Notes: a model not told the origin generated them from the letters alone. A stretch of 64,000 nucleotides of DNA from Pseudoroseicyclus aestuarii (GCF_003217255.1 NZ_QJTE01000004.1:248001-312000), one strand, 5' to 3'; shown: positions 32,678-42,776, counted from the stretch's first letter. Numbers and translations: made by a program.

Positions 32678-33538
32678 ATGCAAGAACGCATAGACCCCTT
32701 GATCGCCGAACGGGCCCCCTGGCTGTTCCGGCCCTCCCCGATGATCCGGGGCATGCGCAGCGTCCTCAATCGCACCCTGTCCTATGACAAGACGATCGAG
32801 CTGGGCGGCCAGTATCGCGACGAATCGACCGCGAAGATCATGGGCGACATGGGCCGGATGCTGGCGCAGACGCTGACCGTCAGCGGGCTGCACAACATCC
32901 CCCGCCAGGGGCCGGCGCTGATCGTCGCCAACCACCCCACCGGCATCGCCGACGGGATCATCCTCTACCACGTGCTCGCCGGGATCAGGCCCGATCTCTA
33001 CGTCTATGCCAATGGCGACATCCTGCGGGTCATGCCGCAGATGTCGGATTTCATCGTGCCGGTGGAATGGCGCAAGGAAAAGCGCAGCCACTCCAAGACC
33101 AAGCTGACGATGGATCTCACGCGTCAGGCCGTGGCGGAGGAACGTCTTGGCGTGATCTTCCCCGCCGGGCGGCTGGCCAAGCGCAAGGGCCTGCGCCTGT
33201 ATGAGCGGCCCTGGATGCCTTCGGCGGCGATGCTGGCGCGCAAGTTCAAGCTGCCGGTGATCCCGGTGAACATCCGCGCCCGCAACTCGGTGCTGTTCTA
33301 CCTCTTCGACCTGATGCACCCGACGCTGCGCGACATCACCCTGTTCCACGAGATGCTGAACAAGGCGCGCCAGCCCTTCGTCGTGACCGTGGGCGAAGAG
33401 ATCAGCCCCGCCGCCCTTCCGGCCACCTCGGAAGAGGGGATCGAGATGCTGCGCCGTGCGACCCTGGCGCTCGGGGGCGAGGATGCGCCCACCGTCAGCC
33501 TCGTGCGGTCCACCCGCAAGCTGCTGCCCTTCTCCTGA
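32678..33538 (+). CDS. Membrane glycerophospholipid acyltransferase-like protein (PlsC family)
   Basis: 286 residues with the PlsC-type catalytic motif NHPTGIADG (an N-H-x4-D form) and VIFPAGRLAKRKG as the second motif. It resembles the 1-acylglycerol-3-phosphate O-acyltransferase fold without long membrane helices. The start is uncertain: no good ribosome site; I prefer MQERIDPLI, and a start 14 codons earlier is possible. Divergent from hisD. It may act on membrane lipids or hydroxyl groups of lipid A or ornithine lipids; substrate unknown. Confidence 0.82.
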   Translation: MQERIDPLIAERAPWLFRPSPMIRGMRSVLNRTLSYDKTIELGGQYRDESTAKIMGDMGRMLAQTLTVSGLHNIPRQGPALIVANHPTGIADGIILYHVLAGIRPDLYVYANGDILRVMPQMSDFIVPVEWRKEKRSHSKTKLTMDLTRQAVAEERLGVIFPAGRLAKRKGLRLYERPWMPSAAMLARKFKLPVIPVNIRARNSVLFYLFDLMHPTLRDITLFHEMLNKARQPFVVTVGEEISPAALPATSEEGIEMLRRATLALGGEDAPTVSLVRSTRKLLPFS

Positions 33539-33556
33539 GCGGGCGTCCTGTCCTGA

Positions 33557-33579
33557 GCGGGCGCCTTAGCGGCGCCCGC
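33557..33579. terminator. Bidirectional stem-loop between convergent genes
   Basis: 9-bp perfect stem (GCGGGCGCC with GGCGCCCGC) in the 49-bp gap between the acyltransferase and transglycosylase stops. Without a T-tract, but placed as a shared terminator. Confidence 0.55.
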
Positions 33580-33587
33580 AGGCAAAT

Positions 33588-34448
33588 TCAGTCCAGCGCC
33601 ACCTTGTAGCTGTCGCCGAAGTCGGCGTCGCTGCCCGCGTAGCTCATGGTCGAGATGGTGACGTGGATCTCCGGCACGACATCGGCCGCGGCGAGGGCCA
33701 GATGGGCGGGCCGCTCCTGCGGACGGAGGGAGGCTTCGGGCGCGACATCTGCGCGACGATCCAGCCGGCAGTAATCCTGCTCGCGCGTCCAGGCCGAGAC
33801 GGCCTCGCGCACGGAGCCGCGGGTCAGTGGGCCCCATTGCTGCGCCGCGCCCTGCCAGCGCCCCTCGTAGACTGCGACGGCATCGTCGCGCGGCACCGCC
33901 AGTTCGAGAATGCGCGCGGTGCAGGAGAGGTTGGCCAGCGGATCCTTGAGGCCGGCGCCCTGCCCCGCCCGGCAGCCGACGGCGCGGGCGGTATCGGGCA
34001 GGATCTGCATCAGGCCGTAATAGAGACCATTGCCGCCCACGACCTCGGGCTGATGCCGGCTTTCGTACCAGGAAACCGCGGAAACCAGACCGGCCCAGAA
34101 GGCGCGCCGCATTTCCGCCGTGTTGCGGCTGTAGGCGGGGCACCAGGTCTCGATATCCTGCGGCACGACGTCGTCCAGACGGGGTGCATTGGTCTCGAGC
34201 GCCGACATCAGGGTGCGGGTCCAGACCGCGCCCTCGGGCTCGTCCTCCCAGCGGGTGCTGGGGATGTAGAAATCGCGGGCCTGCGGACGCAGGGCGGCAT
34301 GGACCCTGACGCTGCCATCCGGCGCCGCAACGGCGCGGGACCCTTCGACATTGGCTTGCGCCGGACCGAACGTGCAGGCGGCGGCAAGAGCGGCGGCCGC
34401 GATGCCGCGCGCAGCGGCGCCGGGGCGCCGGAATTTGAAACTGATCAC
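33588..34448 (-). CDS. Lytic transglycosylase-like (SLT) exported protein, copy 2
   Basis: 286 residues from a GTG that has AGAGG 7 bp upstream. A signal peptide is seen (AALAAACTFGPAQA). The SLT fold is marked by SWYESRHQPEV with the catalytic Glu and GLMQILPDTARAVGC. It cleaves peptidoglycan glycans if active. The upstream neighbour is a paralogue with the same plan, so this is a tandem duplication. The gap is 59 bp, so they may be co-transcribed. Confidence 0.82.
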   Translation of the reverse strand: MISFKFRRPGAAARGIAAAALAAACTFGPAQANVEGSRAVAAPDGSVRVHAALRPQARDFYIPSTRWEDEPEGAVWTRTLMSALETNAPRLDDVVPQDIETWCPAYSRNTAEMRRAFWAGLVSAVSWYESRHQPEVVGGNGLYYGLMQILPDTARAVGCRAGQGAGLKDPLANLSCTARILELAVPRDDAVAVYEGRWQGAAQQWGPLTRGSVREAVSAWTREQDYCRLDRRADVAPEASLRPQERPAHLALAAADVVPEIHVTISTMSYAGSDADFGDSYKVALD

Positions 34449-34507
34449 TGAAAAACCTCTGTTACGAAAGCCGCCCCGAAAACACCCGGGGCGGCGGTAA
34501 TGGCCGG

Positions 34508-35152
34508 TCAACCGCGCGTGGTGGCCTCCGGCTTGCAATAATCCTGTTGCGACACCCACTCGGCCATGCCGTTGCGGGCGGCGGAGCTGTGGAACGGGCC
34601 CCAGTCGGCGGCGAGGCCGCGGCGGCCCGAGGCGACGACGCCGTCGCGCAGGACCGTACGGGCGGCGATGCGCACCGCGCAGGACAGGTTGGCCGCGCCG
34701 TCCTTCAGCGCCTGCCCGGTGCTGGCGTTGCAGCCGTAGCCCCGCGCCGTGGCGGGCGAGATCTGCACCAGCCCGAACCACTGGCCGCCGCCGCCGACGG
34801 CTTCGGGGTTCCAGGTGCTCTCGTAACGCGCCAGGGCCGAGAACATGCCCGCCCAGAAGGCGGCCCGCTCATCGGCCGCGGCGGTGGTGTAACCGGGGCA
34901 CCAGGCCGCGATGTCGCCGGGCACAAGGTTGACCAGCGGTGCGCCCACGCCGTCCAGCGCGGCAAGCGTCGTTTCGGTCCATTGATCGGCTTCGGGGCGA
35001 TGGTCCCAGGCCATGACAGGCAGCGCCTGCACCACCGGCGCGGGCTCCGGCGCCGGCGTCTGAGCGCAGGCGGCAAGAACGGCGATCACCGGCAGGACCG
35101 CGAGCCGGGAAAGGCGGCGGACGGGTCCGAAGCTGAAGGAGCGAAACTGCAT
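34508..35152 (-). CDS. Lytic transglycosylase-like (SLT) lipoprotein, copy 1
   Basis: 214 residues; lipoprotein signal with lipobox LAAC. Catalytic region [14 protein letters not shown] and [15 protein letters not shown], as in copy 2, plus the shared [28 protein letters not shown]-type segment. The lipid anchor would hold it to the membrane while the paralogue is soluble periplasmic. Cysteines in like positions suggest the same disulphides. Confidence 0.82.
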   Translation of the reverse strand: MQFRSFSFGPVRRLSRLAVLPVIAVLAACAQTPAPEPAPVVQALPVMAWDHRPEADQWTETTLAALDGVGAPLVNLVPGDIAAWCPGYTTAAADERAAFWAGMFSALARYESTWNPEAVGGGGQWFGLVQISPATARGYGCNASTGQALKDGAANLSCAVRIAARTVLRDGVVASGRRGLAADWGPFHSSAARNGMAEWVSQQDYCKPEATTRG

Positions 35153-35370
35153 CGATCTGCGGGTCTTTTTTTCTGTGGCAACAACGTCACGCTCTGTCGC
35201 CGATCCCACGTAAACGAGTCGAGTCCGCGGGCGCGAGGACCCCGACTTCGGCGAAACCTCGCGCAAAATGCCCCACCGTCGCCCGAAAGGCGCCTATCGC
35301 GCGCCGCTTGATCGCGCCTGCCCAAGCGCCTAGGAAGCAGATCGTGCAGCAAGACGAGGAGATGGCGCCG

Positions 35371-36894
35371 ATGCTGGATCTCAGCTACGAGGCCCCCGCC
35401 CCCAAGGTCATCCAGGGCGCCACAGGCGATTGGGAGCTTGTCATCGGCCTCGAGGTGCATGCCCAGGTCGCCAGCAAGGCCAAGGTCTTTTCCGGCGCCT
35501 CGACCCAGTTCGGCGCCGAGCCCAACAGCAACGTTTCCTTCGTCGATGCGGGCATGCCGGGGATGCTGCCGGTGATCAACGAGGGCTGCGTGGCGCAGAC
35601 CGTGCGCACCGGGCTGGGGCTGAAGGCGGCGATCAACCTGCACAGCGCCTTCGACCGCAAGAACTACTTCTACCCGGACCAGCCCGCCGGCTACCAGATC
35701 AGCCAGCTCTACCACCCCCTCGTCGGCGAGGGCGAGGTGCTGGTCGAGCTTGGGAACGGCACGGCCCGCCGCGTCCGGATCGAGCGCATCCACCTCGAGC
35801 AGGATGCCGGCAAATCGATCCACGACATGGATCCCACCATGTCCTTCGTGGACCTCAACCGCGCCGGCGTCGCCCTGATGGAGATCGTCAGCCGGCCCGA
35901 TATCCGCAGCCCCGAGGAGGCGGCGGCCTATATCCTCAAGCTGCGGCAGATCATGCGCTACCTCGGCACCTGCGACGGCGACATGCAGAACGGCAACCTG
36001 CGCGCCGACGTCAACGTCAGCGTCTGCCGGCCCGGCGATTACGAGAAATACGCCGAGAGCGGCGATTTCTCGCATCTCGGCACGCGCTGCGAGATCAAGA
36101 ACATGAACTCGACCCGCTTCATCCAGGCGGCGATCGAGGTCGAGGCGCGGCGCCAGATCGCCATCCTCGAGGATGGCGGCCAGATCGTGCAGGAGACCCG
36201 CGGCTTCGACCCCGACAAAGGCGAGACGCGCAGCCAGCGCTCCAAGGAGGAGGCGCACGACTACCGCTACTTCCCCGATCCCGACCTGCTGCCTCTCGAG
36301 ATCGAGCAGGCCTGGGTCGATGACATCGCCTCTGCCCTGCCCGAACTGCCGGATGCCAAGAAGGCCCGCCTGATGGAGGCCTTCGGCCTGTCGGACTACG
36401 ACGCTGGTGTGCTGACCGCCGAAGTCGAGAATGCCGCCTATTTCGAGCAGGTGGTCTCGGGCGGCACGAAGCGCGACGGCAAGACCGCCGCGAACTGGGT
36501 CATCAACGAGCTCTTCGGACGGCTCAAGCGCGACGGCGACAAGGCGATCACCGAAAGCCCGGTCTCGCCGGACCAGCTGGGCGGCATCGTCGAGCTGATC
36601 GGCAAGGGCGACATCTCGGGCAAGATCGCGAAGGACCTGTTCGAGATTGTCTATACCGAGGGCGGCGATCCGGCGCAGATCGTGGAAGAGCGCGGGATGC
36701 GGCAGGTCACCGATACCGGCGCCATCGAGACCGCGGTGGACGAGGTGATCGCCGCCAACCCGGCGCAGGTCGAGAAGGCCAAGCAGAACCCCAAGCTGGC
36801 CGGCTGGTTCGTCGGCCAGGTGATGAAGGCGACGGGCGGCAAGGCGAACCCGGCGGCGGTCAACCAGATCGTCTCGGCCAAGCTGGGCCTCTGA
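35371..36894 (+). CDS. gatB: Asp-tRNA(Asn)/Glu-tRNA(Gln) amidotransferase subunit B
   Basis: 507 residues. GatB acts with GatA and GatC to amidate mischarged Glu-tRNA(Gln) or Asp-tRNA(Asn). Motifs: [46 protein letters not shown], and [14 protein letters not shown]. The C-terminal YqeY-like domain is present to the end. The ATG has GAGGAG 9 bp upstream; ATG 9 bp earlier or a GTG at 35344 are alternatives. It stands alone; gatA and gatC are not in this window. Confidence 0.97.
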   Translation: MLDLSYEAPAPKVIQGATGDWELVIGLEVHAQVASKAKVFSGASTQFGAEPNSNVSFVDAGMPGMLPVINEGCVAQTVRTGLGLKAAINLHSAFDRKNYFYPDQPAGYQISQLYHPLVGEGEVLVELGNGTARRVRIERIHLEQDAGKSIHDMDPTMSFVDLNRAGVALMEIVSRPDIRSPEEAAAYILKLRQIMRYLGTCDGDMQNGNLRADVNVSVCRPGDYEKYAESGDFSHLGTRCEIKNMNSTRFIQAAIEVEARRQIAILEDGGQIVQETRGFDPDKGETRSQRSKEEAHDYRYFPDPDLLPLEIEQAWVDDIASALPELPDAKKARLMEAFGLSDYDAGVLTAEVENAAYFEQVVSGGTKRDGKTAANWVINELFGRLKRDGDKAITESPVSPDQLGGIVELIGKGDISGKIAKDLFEIVYTEGGDPAQIVEERGMRQVTDTGAIETAVDEVIAANPAQVEKAKQNPKLAGWFVGQVMKATGGKANPAAVNQIVSAKLGL

Positions 36895-37012
36895 CCGGAC
36901 CTTTGGCGCGCGCCCGGTGCCGGCAGAGTGCTGCCGCCCGGTCGCGCGAACCCTTGGCCCCGCGCGCCGCAACCGTTAGGCTCCGCCGGCACGAGATCAG
37001 CCGGAGCTTCCC

Positions 37013-37501
37013 ATGCCCTACGAGTACAAGGTCGTCCCCGCCCCCAGCCGCGGGCTGAAGGGGGGCGGCAAGGGAGAGGACCGCTTCGCCCATGCGCTGG
37101 CCAGCGCGATGAACGAGCAGAGCGCCCTGGGCTGGGAATACCTGCGCGCCGAGGCCCTGCCCGCCGAGGAACGGCGCGGGCTCCTGCGGCGCGCCTCGGT
37201 CGAGACGCGCTACCTGCTGGTCTTCCGCCGCGCGCGCGATGCCGCCGCCCAGGCCCGCGGGCCCGAGCTGGCGCCGGTTGCGCCCGCCGCGCTGGACGCG
37301 CCGCGTCAGGAGCCGCCCGCGCCGCAGGCCGAGACCACCTCGCCCTCCGTGCGGCCGCCCTCCGCCGCCCTCGCGGCCGCGCAGCGCCAGGCCGCCGCGG
37401 CCCGCCGCAGCGAGCCGGCCACCGCGCATCCGGCCCCCAAGGTCGACCCCGAGGGCAGCGCCGTGCCGGCCGAGGCCCCCGCCGCGCGGCGCGATGACTA
37501 G
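37013..37501 (+). CDS. DUF4177-domain protein with Ala/Pro-rich tail
   Basis: 162 residues. The first 75 form a DUF4177-like domain (YEYKVVPAPSRG; LGWEYLRAEALP; YLLVFRR). The tail is low-complexity Ala/Pro/Arg rich and probably unstructured. Alone downstream of gatB; no function can be given. Confidence 0.75.
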   Translation: MPYEYKVVPAPSRGLKGGGKGEDRFAHALASAMNEQSALGWEYLRAEALPAEERRGLLRRASVETRYLLVFRRARDAAAQARGPELAPVAPAALDAPRQEPPAPQAETTSPSVRPPSAALAAAQRQAAAARRSEPATAHPAPKVDPEGSAVPAEAPAARRDD

Positions 37502-37601
37502 CGTGCGGCGCGGGCCGGCTGGAAATTCTCGGCACGCCCCTTCCGATTTACGCTCATCGGTTTAGAGTACCGCGTCCGACTCGAAAGGAGAGGCAGAGCG
37601 C

Positions 37602-38234
37602 ATGGCAAAATCCGACCCCTTCGGCTTCGACATCTCGGTCTCGGCCTCGAAGAAGAAGAACCCGCGCGGCCGCCGAGGCATGTCCGGCGCCTCCGAAACC
37701 TCGACCCGCATCTGCGACCATCCGGGCTGCCAGGAGGCGGGCAAGTACCGCGCCCCGAAAAGCCCCGATGTGCTCGATGACTTCTGGTGGTTCTGCAAGG
37801 ACCACGTGCGCGAGTATAACCTGAAGTGGAACTTCTTCGACGGCACGACCGAGGCCGAGTTCAGCGACAAGGTCAATCAGGACCGCGTCTGGGAACGCCC
37901 GACGAAGCCTTTCACCAGCGAAGAGCAGCGCGCCTGGGCCCGGCTGGGCGTCGACGATCCGCACCAGGTCCTGGGCGGAAATGCGACGCGCAACCCCGGC
38001 CGCCGCAATGGCGGTGGGCGCCGCCTGCCCCCGACCGAGCGTCGCGCCGTCGAGATCCTCGAGCTGAAGGACACCGCCACCAAGACCGAGGTGCGCAAGG
38101 CCTACAAGGCGCTGATCAAGGTGCTGCACCCGGACATGAACGGCGGCGACCGCAGCCACGAGGAGCAGTTGGCCGAGGTCGTCTGGGCCTGGGACCAGCT
38201 CAAGACCAGCCGCAACTTCAAGGACGAGGGCTAG
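37602..38234 (+). CDS. J-domain (DnaJ-like) protein
   Basis: 210 residues with the J domain at the C-terminus: helix I ILELKDTATKTEVRKAYKALIKVLHPDMNGGD holds the HPD motif, and the preceding part contains a Cys/His pattern (CDHPGC, FCKDHV) that may bind metal. This layout, N-terminal linker and C-terminal J domain, is the form that precedes cobS in this family. It would recruit an Hsp70. The gene runs directly into the frame of the next gene. Confidence 0.88.
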   Translation: MAKSDPFGFDISVSASKKKNPRGRRGMSGASETSTRICDHPGCQEAGKYRAPKSPDVLDDFWWFCKDHVREYNLKWNFFDGTTEAEFSDKVNQDRVWERPTKPFTSEEQRAWARLGVDDPHQVLGGNATRNPGRRNGGGRRLPPTERRAVEILELKDTATKTEVRKAYKALIKVLHPDMNGGDRSHEEQLAEVVWAWDQLKTSRNFKDEG

Positions 38235-38430
38235 CGCCTTCGCCGCCCTGCCCGCCGGCCCTCTCGCCGATCCGGCGCGCTGGCCCTCTCTGGCCGGGGA
38301 GCGGGCGCTGGCCGCCCGCCTCGGGCAGGAGCGCGATCTGGCGCTCTGGCTGGCGGAGCAGGTCGCGCGGACGGAGGATCTCTCATTCGCGCGCCTCTTC
38401 TCCGATCACATCGATCTGCCGGGTATCGGG

Positions 38431-39174
38431 GTGCAGGACTACCTGCACCGCCACCTCCGCACCCCCTCGGGCAGCCTGATCGGCGGCATCCGGTTCTTCG
38501 GGCAGGACATCCGCCGCCCCTTCGTCGAGGTCGTGGCGCATGATTTCGACAACCTCGACACCCTGCGGGACGCGGTGCGCTTGGCCTGGGCGGGCTTCGC
38601 GCCGCATGCCCTGCAGCTTCGGGACCTGCCGGGGCTGATCCGCGCGCCGGACGCGCGCCTCGATCAGACGATCCACGCCGCGCGCCATGACGCGATGACG
38701 CCCGCCGACGGGCGCGTATGGCTTCGGCCCTTCGCCGACTCTGAGCCGGCCGAGGCGCTGCTGCGCCAGCGGTTTCGGCGCCTCGCCCAGGACGACCCCG
38801 CACTCGCCGCCGATATCCAGCCTGCCGCGCCGCGGGAGCTGCGGGTCTGGCACGCAGAGGGGATGCTGCGCGCCATCGTGCCGCGGGGGCGGCAGGAGCC
38901 CGCAGGGCTGATCGCGATCCGGCCGGATCGCTGCCGCTGGATTACTGGCGACGTGGTGCAGGAAGAGGCTGTCGCGGCACATCATGCGGGCCGTGGCTAT
39001 GCCGCCGCGGCGCAGGCCGCATGGGCGGCAGAGGTCGCGCCCGACAGGAGCCGGCTGATGATCGGCACCATCGACGGGCGCAACGCGGCCTCGCGCATCA
39101 GCGCGCGGCGCGCCGGGCGCGAGGCGGTGCTGGAGGAGGTCTTCCTCCCCCTCGACCGGGGCCGGCGCGCTTAG
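38431..39174 (+). CDS. GNAT-like protein with missing or unusual start codon
   Basis: 247 residues from the first standard start (GTG), but the same frame is open and protein-like for 66 codons upstream to the J-domain stop (FAALPAGPLADPARWP, LALWLAEQVARTEDLSFA), with no ATG, GTG or TTG there. The likely native start, by analogy, would overlap the J-domain stop. The C-terminal part (ITGDVVQEEA..GRGYAAAAQAAW, LMIGTIDGRNAASRISARRAGR) is GNAT-like. The N-terminal part (SGSLIGGIRFFGQDI) is unfamiliar. Either a non-standard start, a lost start or a sequence error. It overlaps the convergent anti-sigma gene by 4 bp. Confidence 0.65.
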   Translation: MQDYLHRHLRTPSGSLIGGIRFFGQDIRRPFVEVVAHDFDNLDTLRDAVRLAWAGFAPHALQLRDLPGLIRAPDARLDQTIHAARHDAMTPADGRVWLRPFADSEPAEALLRQRFRRLAQDDPALAADIQPAAPRELRVWHAEGMLRAIVPRGRQEPAGLIAIRPDRCRWITGDVVQEEAVAAHHAGRGYAAAAQAAWAAEVAPDRSRLMIGTIDGRNAASRISARRAGREAVLEEVFLPLDRGRRA

Positions 39175-39875
39175 CCCGCTTCTTCGGGCAGCGTGCCGCT
39201 TGCCAGAACCGCGCCCGTCGGCGCGCCGGTGGGCGAGCCGCCCGCGGGCTCGTCCGAGATGGCGAGCGTCGCGCCGGGCATCAGCGGCAGCAGGTCCGGC
39301 TCGAAGGGCAGCACGATTTCCGGCTGAACCTCGCTGATGACGGCGAGCGAGATCGGCTCTCCGCTCTCGGGGATCAGCCAAAGCTGGTGCGCGCGGCCCG
39401 CAGGCGGCCCCTCTGCGTCGATGGCGAGATCGAGCGCCGAGGCGGCGGCATCGATCCGGGCCTCGATCAGCACGGTGCCGTCGGCCGAGGCGATCTCGGT
39501 GCGCAGGCCCGGCAGCGCCTCGCGCTGCGGCGTGAGCAGCCCGGCCTCGGAGACCAGAAGCGCCACGAGCGCGGCCGCCAGCGCGCCGCCGAGAGCGGTC
39601 CCGACCCCGAGCCGCCGCCAGAGCGGGCGCGCGCCACCGCCGAAAAGCCGCTGCTGGATCCGGCGGCGAAGGCGCCGCGGCGCCTCCACCGGGGGGACCG
39701 CGGCGGCGACGCCGGCCATCCGCTCCGTCCAGTCGCGGTGCAGCGCCCGAAAGCCGCTGTCGGTCTGGAGGCGCCGATCCGCTTCGGCAGCCTCTTCCGC
39801 ACCGAGCAGACCGAGCACATGCTCTGCCGCGAGAACGGAGTCGTGGTCCCTGTCTTCCGGTCCGGCCCCGCTCAT
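39171..39875 (-). CDS. Anti-sigma factor, RskA-like
   Basis: 234 residues. Cytoplasmic N-terminal anti-sigma segment ([36 protein letters not shown]), one membrane helix (about 105-125), and a periplasmic beta domain ending in [10 protein letters not shown], as in RskA. It overlaps the sigma gene by 4 bp (ATGA). It should hold the ECF sigma factor inactive until released, often by proteolysis. Confidence 0.88.
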   Translation of the reverse strand: MSGAGPEDRDHDSVLAAEHVLGLLGAEEAAEADRRLQTDSGFRALHRDWTERMAGVAAAVPPVEAPRRLRRRIQQRLFGGGARPLWRRLGVGTALGGALAAALVALLVSEAGLLTPQREALPGLRTEIASADGTVLIEARIDAAASALDLAIDAEGPPAGRAHQLWLIPESGEPISLAVISEVQPEIVLPFEPDLLPLMPGATLAISDEPAGGSPTGAPTGAVLASGTLPEEAG

Positions 39876-40426
39876 CGGCTCATGCACTCCTTCAATCGCT
39901 GCAGGCTGCGCCGCAGCCATGTCCGCATCGTGTTCAGCGGAACCGCGTAGCGATCCGCAAGCTCGGCATAGGTGAAGCCGAACATATAGGCGCCCTGCAC
40001 CGCCTCGGACCGCTCCGGCTCGAGCTCGCCCAGGCAGGCGCGCAGCAAGTCGCCGTCCGACCGGGCCAGGGTCAGGGCCTCGGGCCCCGGGCTGGCGTCG
40101 GGCTGCTCCATCGCCTCGGCGATGGGCGCCTGCCCGCTCCGCTCCGCCACGCGGCGGCGGCGCAGCAGATCGATCGCATGGTTGCGCGCGATGGTGATCA
40201 GCCAGGTCATCGGGCTGAGCCCCAGCACCTGATACCGGTCCGCGTTATGCCAGACCCGAACGTAGACTTCCTGCAGGGCGTCTTCCGCCTCTGCCCTGCT
40301 TCTCAAGATACGCAGGCAGATCCCGAACAGTTTCGCCTGGGTCCGCTCGTAAAGCTGACCGAAGGCCTTGCGGTCCTGCAGCGCCACCCGCGCGATGATG
40401 CGCTCAAGCTCGTCTCGATCGGTCAT
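39872..40426 (-). CDS. ECF RNA polymerase sigma factor, partner of the RskA-like anti-sigma
   Basis: 184 residues. Sigma-2 region ([31 protein letters not shown]) and sigma-4 ([30 protein letters not shown]) are clear. Sigma K-type ECF with a membrane anti-sigma. It is divergent from cobS across 219 bp, where an autoregulated promoter is expected. Confidence 0.93.
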   Translation of the reverse strand: MTDRDELERIIARVALQDRKAFGQLYERTQAKLFGICLRILRSRAEAEDALQEVYVRVWHNADRYQVLGLSPMTWLITIARNHAIDLLRRRRVAERSGQAPIAEAMEQPDASPGPEALTLARSDGDLLRACLGELEPERSEAVQGAYMFGFTYAELADRYAVPLNTMRTWLRRSLQRLKECMSR

Positions 40427-40645
40427 CCCGTCTCCGCTCAGGGGCCCGAGGGCAAGGCTCTTGCCCTGCCGTCAAGGGCGAAGGATGCTGCCCGCGGCAG
40501 CGAATTGCAACGGCACGAGGCATCGTGCGACCCCGGGTCAACCTGCGGCCTGCTTCAGGGCGCCGGTCCCGCCCCTCTCTTGAACCCGGATGGCATATGC
40601 TCCATTGCTGTGCCCGATATCCAGATCAGGCGCGGGAGGTCCGGC

Positions 40646-41632
40646 ATGGCGGACGGCAGCATCGACATCGCGGCACGGCCGACGGAAGAGATCGACGTGC
40701 GCGAGGTCTTCGGCCTCGACACCGACATGCGCGTGAAGGGCTTTGCCGAGCGCACGGAGCGGGTGCCCGAGATCGACCCGACCTACAAGTTCGACCCCGA
40801 CACCACCTTCGCGATCCTCGCGGGCTTCGCCTACAACAGGCGTGTGATGATCCAGGGCTACCACGGCACCGGCAAGTCCACCCATATCGAACAGGTCGCC
40901 GCGCGGCTGAACTGGCCCTGCGTGCGCGTGAACCTCGACAGCCACATCAGCCGGATCGACCTGATCGGCAAGGATGCGATCAAGCTGAAGGACGGCAAGC
41001 AGGTCACCGAATTCGCGGAAGGCATCCTGCCCTGGGCGCTGCGGCACCCCTGCGCCATCGTCTTCGACGAATACGATGCCGGCCGCGCCGACGTGATGTT
41101 CGTGATCCAGCGCGTGCTGGAGACGGACGGCAAGCTGACGCTGATGGACCAGAACCAGGTCCTGACGCCGCATCCGAACTTCCGCCTCTTCGCCACGGCC
41201 AACACCGTCGGCCTTGGCGACACGACGGGCCTCTATCACGGCGTCCAGCAGATCAACCAGGCGCAGATGGACCGCTGGTCCCTCGTGGCGACGCTGAACT
41301 ACCTCAGCCACGACGCCGAGGCCGCGATCGTCCTGTCGAAGGCGCCGCATTACAACTCGGCCGAGGGGCGCAAGATCGTCAGCCAGATGGTCACCGTCGC
41401 CGACCTGACGCGCACCGCCTTCATGAACGGCGACCTGTCCACGGTGATGAGCCCGCGCACGGTCATCAACTGGGCCACCAATGCCGAGATCTTCCGCAAC
41501 GTGGGCTATGCCTTCCGCCTGTCGTTCCTGAACAAGTGCGACGAGCTCGAGCGTCAGACGGTGGCAGAGTTCTACCAGCGCTGCTTCGACGAGGAGCTGC
41601 CCGAAAGCGCCGTCTCGGCGGCCCGCGGATGA
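40646..41632 (+). CDS. cobS: Cobaltochelatase subunit CobS (AAA+ ATPase)
   Basis: 328 residues from the ATG with GGGAGG 6 bp upstream. Walker A GYHGTGKS (71-78), Walker [10 protein letters not shown], sensor-1 [10 protein letters not shown]. CobS forms a ring with CobT that drives CobN to insert cobalt into hydrogenobyrinic diamide in aerobic B12 synthesis. CobN is not in this window. The shadow extension at the start is rejected. Confidence 0.97.
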   Translation: MADGSIDIAARPTEEIDVREVFGLDTDMRVKGFAERTERVPEIDPTYKFDPDTTFAILAGFAYNRRVMIQGYHGTGKSTHIEQVAARLNWPCVRVNLDSHISRIDLIGKDAIKLKDGKQVTEFAEGILPWALRHPCAIVFDEYDAGRADVMFVIQRVLETDGKLTLMDQNQVLTPHPNFRLFATANTVGLGDTTGLYHGVQQINQAQMDRWSLVATLNYLSHDAEAAIVLSKAPHYNSAEGRKIVSQMVTVADLTRTAFMNGDLSTVMSPRTVINWATNAEIFRNVGYAFRLSFLNKCDELERQTVAEFYQRCFDEELPESAVSAARG

Positions 41633-41651
41633 CGGTCGCGGCGGGCTGAGG

Positions 41652-41999
41652 ATGCGGGGCGCGCTGATCCTGTCGCTTGCGCTGGCCCTGCCGCTTCCGG
41701 CAGCGGCGCAGGGGGCCATGGGCGCCTATTCCGCCGCCGATTGCGCCGCCTTCTGGAGCGCCTATGCCCGCCGCATGGGCGGCAGCGACATCGCCCGCCT
41801 CGCCGAAGGCTTCGGGCAGGCGGCGCAGCGGATCGAGGGGGCCGGCCCCACGCAGGCGCGGCGCGATGCGATGCTGGCCCTGATCCGGGCCTATATCGAA
41901 AACAACGACCGGCAGAGCCGCGACCTGTTCAACAGGCTCGCGCAGGCCTGCAGCAGCCTCGCCGCCGAGCTGCCCGAGACGCGCGGCATCCGGATGTGA
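41652..41999 (+). CDS. Small exported hypothetical protein
   Basis: 115 residues with a signal peptide (LILSLALALPLPAAAQ). The mature part is mostly helical with two Cys (CAAFW, CSSLAAE) that may form a disulphide. It lies 19 bp after cobS, ends in a strong hairpin, and is not a family I know. Probably a periplasmic protein co-transcribed with cobS. Confidence 0.7.
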   Translation: MRGALILSLALALPLPAAAQGAMGAYSAADCAAFWSAYARRMGGSDIARLAEGFGQAAQRIEGAGPTQARRDAMLALIRAYIENNDRQSRDLFNRLAQACSSLAAELPETRGIRM

Positions 42000-42000
42000 C

Positions 42001-42025
42001 GAAGGGCGCGCAGGGCGCGCCCTTC
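42001..42025. terminator. Bidirectional terminator-like hairpin
   Basis: 11-bp perfect stem (GAAGGGCGCGC with GCGCGCCCTTC) and AGG loop between the convergent exported protein and FMN reductase genes. The stem's CCTTC end is only weakly T-rich. Confidence 0.65.
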
Positions 42026-42031
42026 CCCGCC

Positions 42032-42616
42032 TCAGCCGCGCGCGGCTTTCAGCGCATTGGCCCACCAGACCAGATCGTCGAACATCGCGGTGGCCGAGGG
42101 GCGCAGCACCGCGTCGATCGCGCTCATCTCGGCATTCTCGCCCAGCGGGTGCACCTTCATGAATTCGCCGCCGCCGATGTGGGTGGCGAAGCGGATCGGC
42201 GCCATCTGCAGCTCGGAGGCGATGGTGCGCAGGTGCTCGACCGCGCGGGCGCCGCCGTTGCCGCCATAGGCCAGCGCCGTCATCGGCTTGCGGACCCAGG
42301 GGGTATAGGCTTGATCCAGCGCGTTCTTCAGCGCGCCGGTGATCGAGTGGTTGTACTCGGCCACCTGGAAGACGAAGCCGTCGTAGGGCTCCAGCGCCTC
42401 CTGCCAGCGCACGGCATTGGCGTCGCTGCTGGGCATCCACAGCTGCGAGGCGGGCTCGTTGAAGAAGGGCAGGTCGAAATCGCGGATATCCAGAATATCG
42501 AGCGTGAGGTCGTCGCGCTCTGCGGCGACGCCCTTCAGCCATGCGACGGGCTTCTCGGCGAAGCGGCTGTCGCGGGTGGAGCCGACGATAAGGGCGATGC
42601 GCGGGGTTTCGGCCAT
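42032..42616 (-). CDS. NADPH-dependent FMN reductase-family protein
   Basis: 194 residues, flavodoxin-like: N-terminal phosphate loop IVGSTRDSRFAEK and EYNHSITGALKNALDQAY with the FMN site. It starts at an ATG with AAAGGA upstream. Such enzymes reduce FMN or quinones and azo compounds. It is antisense between cobS and cobT. Confidence 0.88.
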   Translation of the reverse strand: MAETPRIALIVGSTRDSRFAEKPVAWLKGVAAERDDLTLDILDIRDFDLPFFNEPASQLWMPSSDANAVRWQEALEPYDGFVFQVAEYNHSITGALKNALDQAYTPWVRKPMTALAYGGNGGARAVEHLRTIASELQMAPIRFATHIGGGEFMKVHPLGENAEMSAIDAVLRPSATAMFDDLVWWANALKAARG

Positions 42617-42776
42617 GATCTGTCCTTTCAGGAGGAATGACTGCGCTCTCTGCTTTGGCGATCCACCGGCGGCGCGCAAGCTGGGCCGGCCCTGCACCGG
42701 CGCACAGCCCCTGACCCCTGCCGCACGAAGCCGGCGCATCTTGCCGCGCCCCGGCCACAATGGTTAGGTGCCGCCC

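Noticed and set aside
37826-38479. A 217-codon open frame bridging the J-domain and GNAT-like genes
   Set aside because: It is out of frame with both protein-like sequences and rich in Arg/Pro; a shadow.
40427-40645. Cobalamin riboswitch before cobS
   Set aside because: I looked for a B12-box-like sequence and its long fold and found neither; cobS has only a plain leader.
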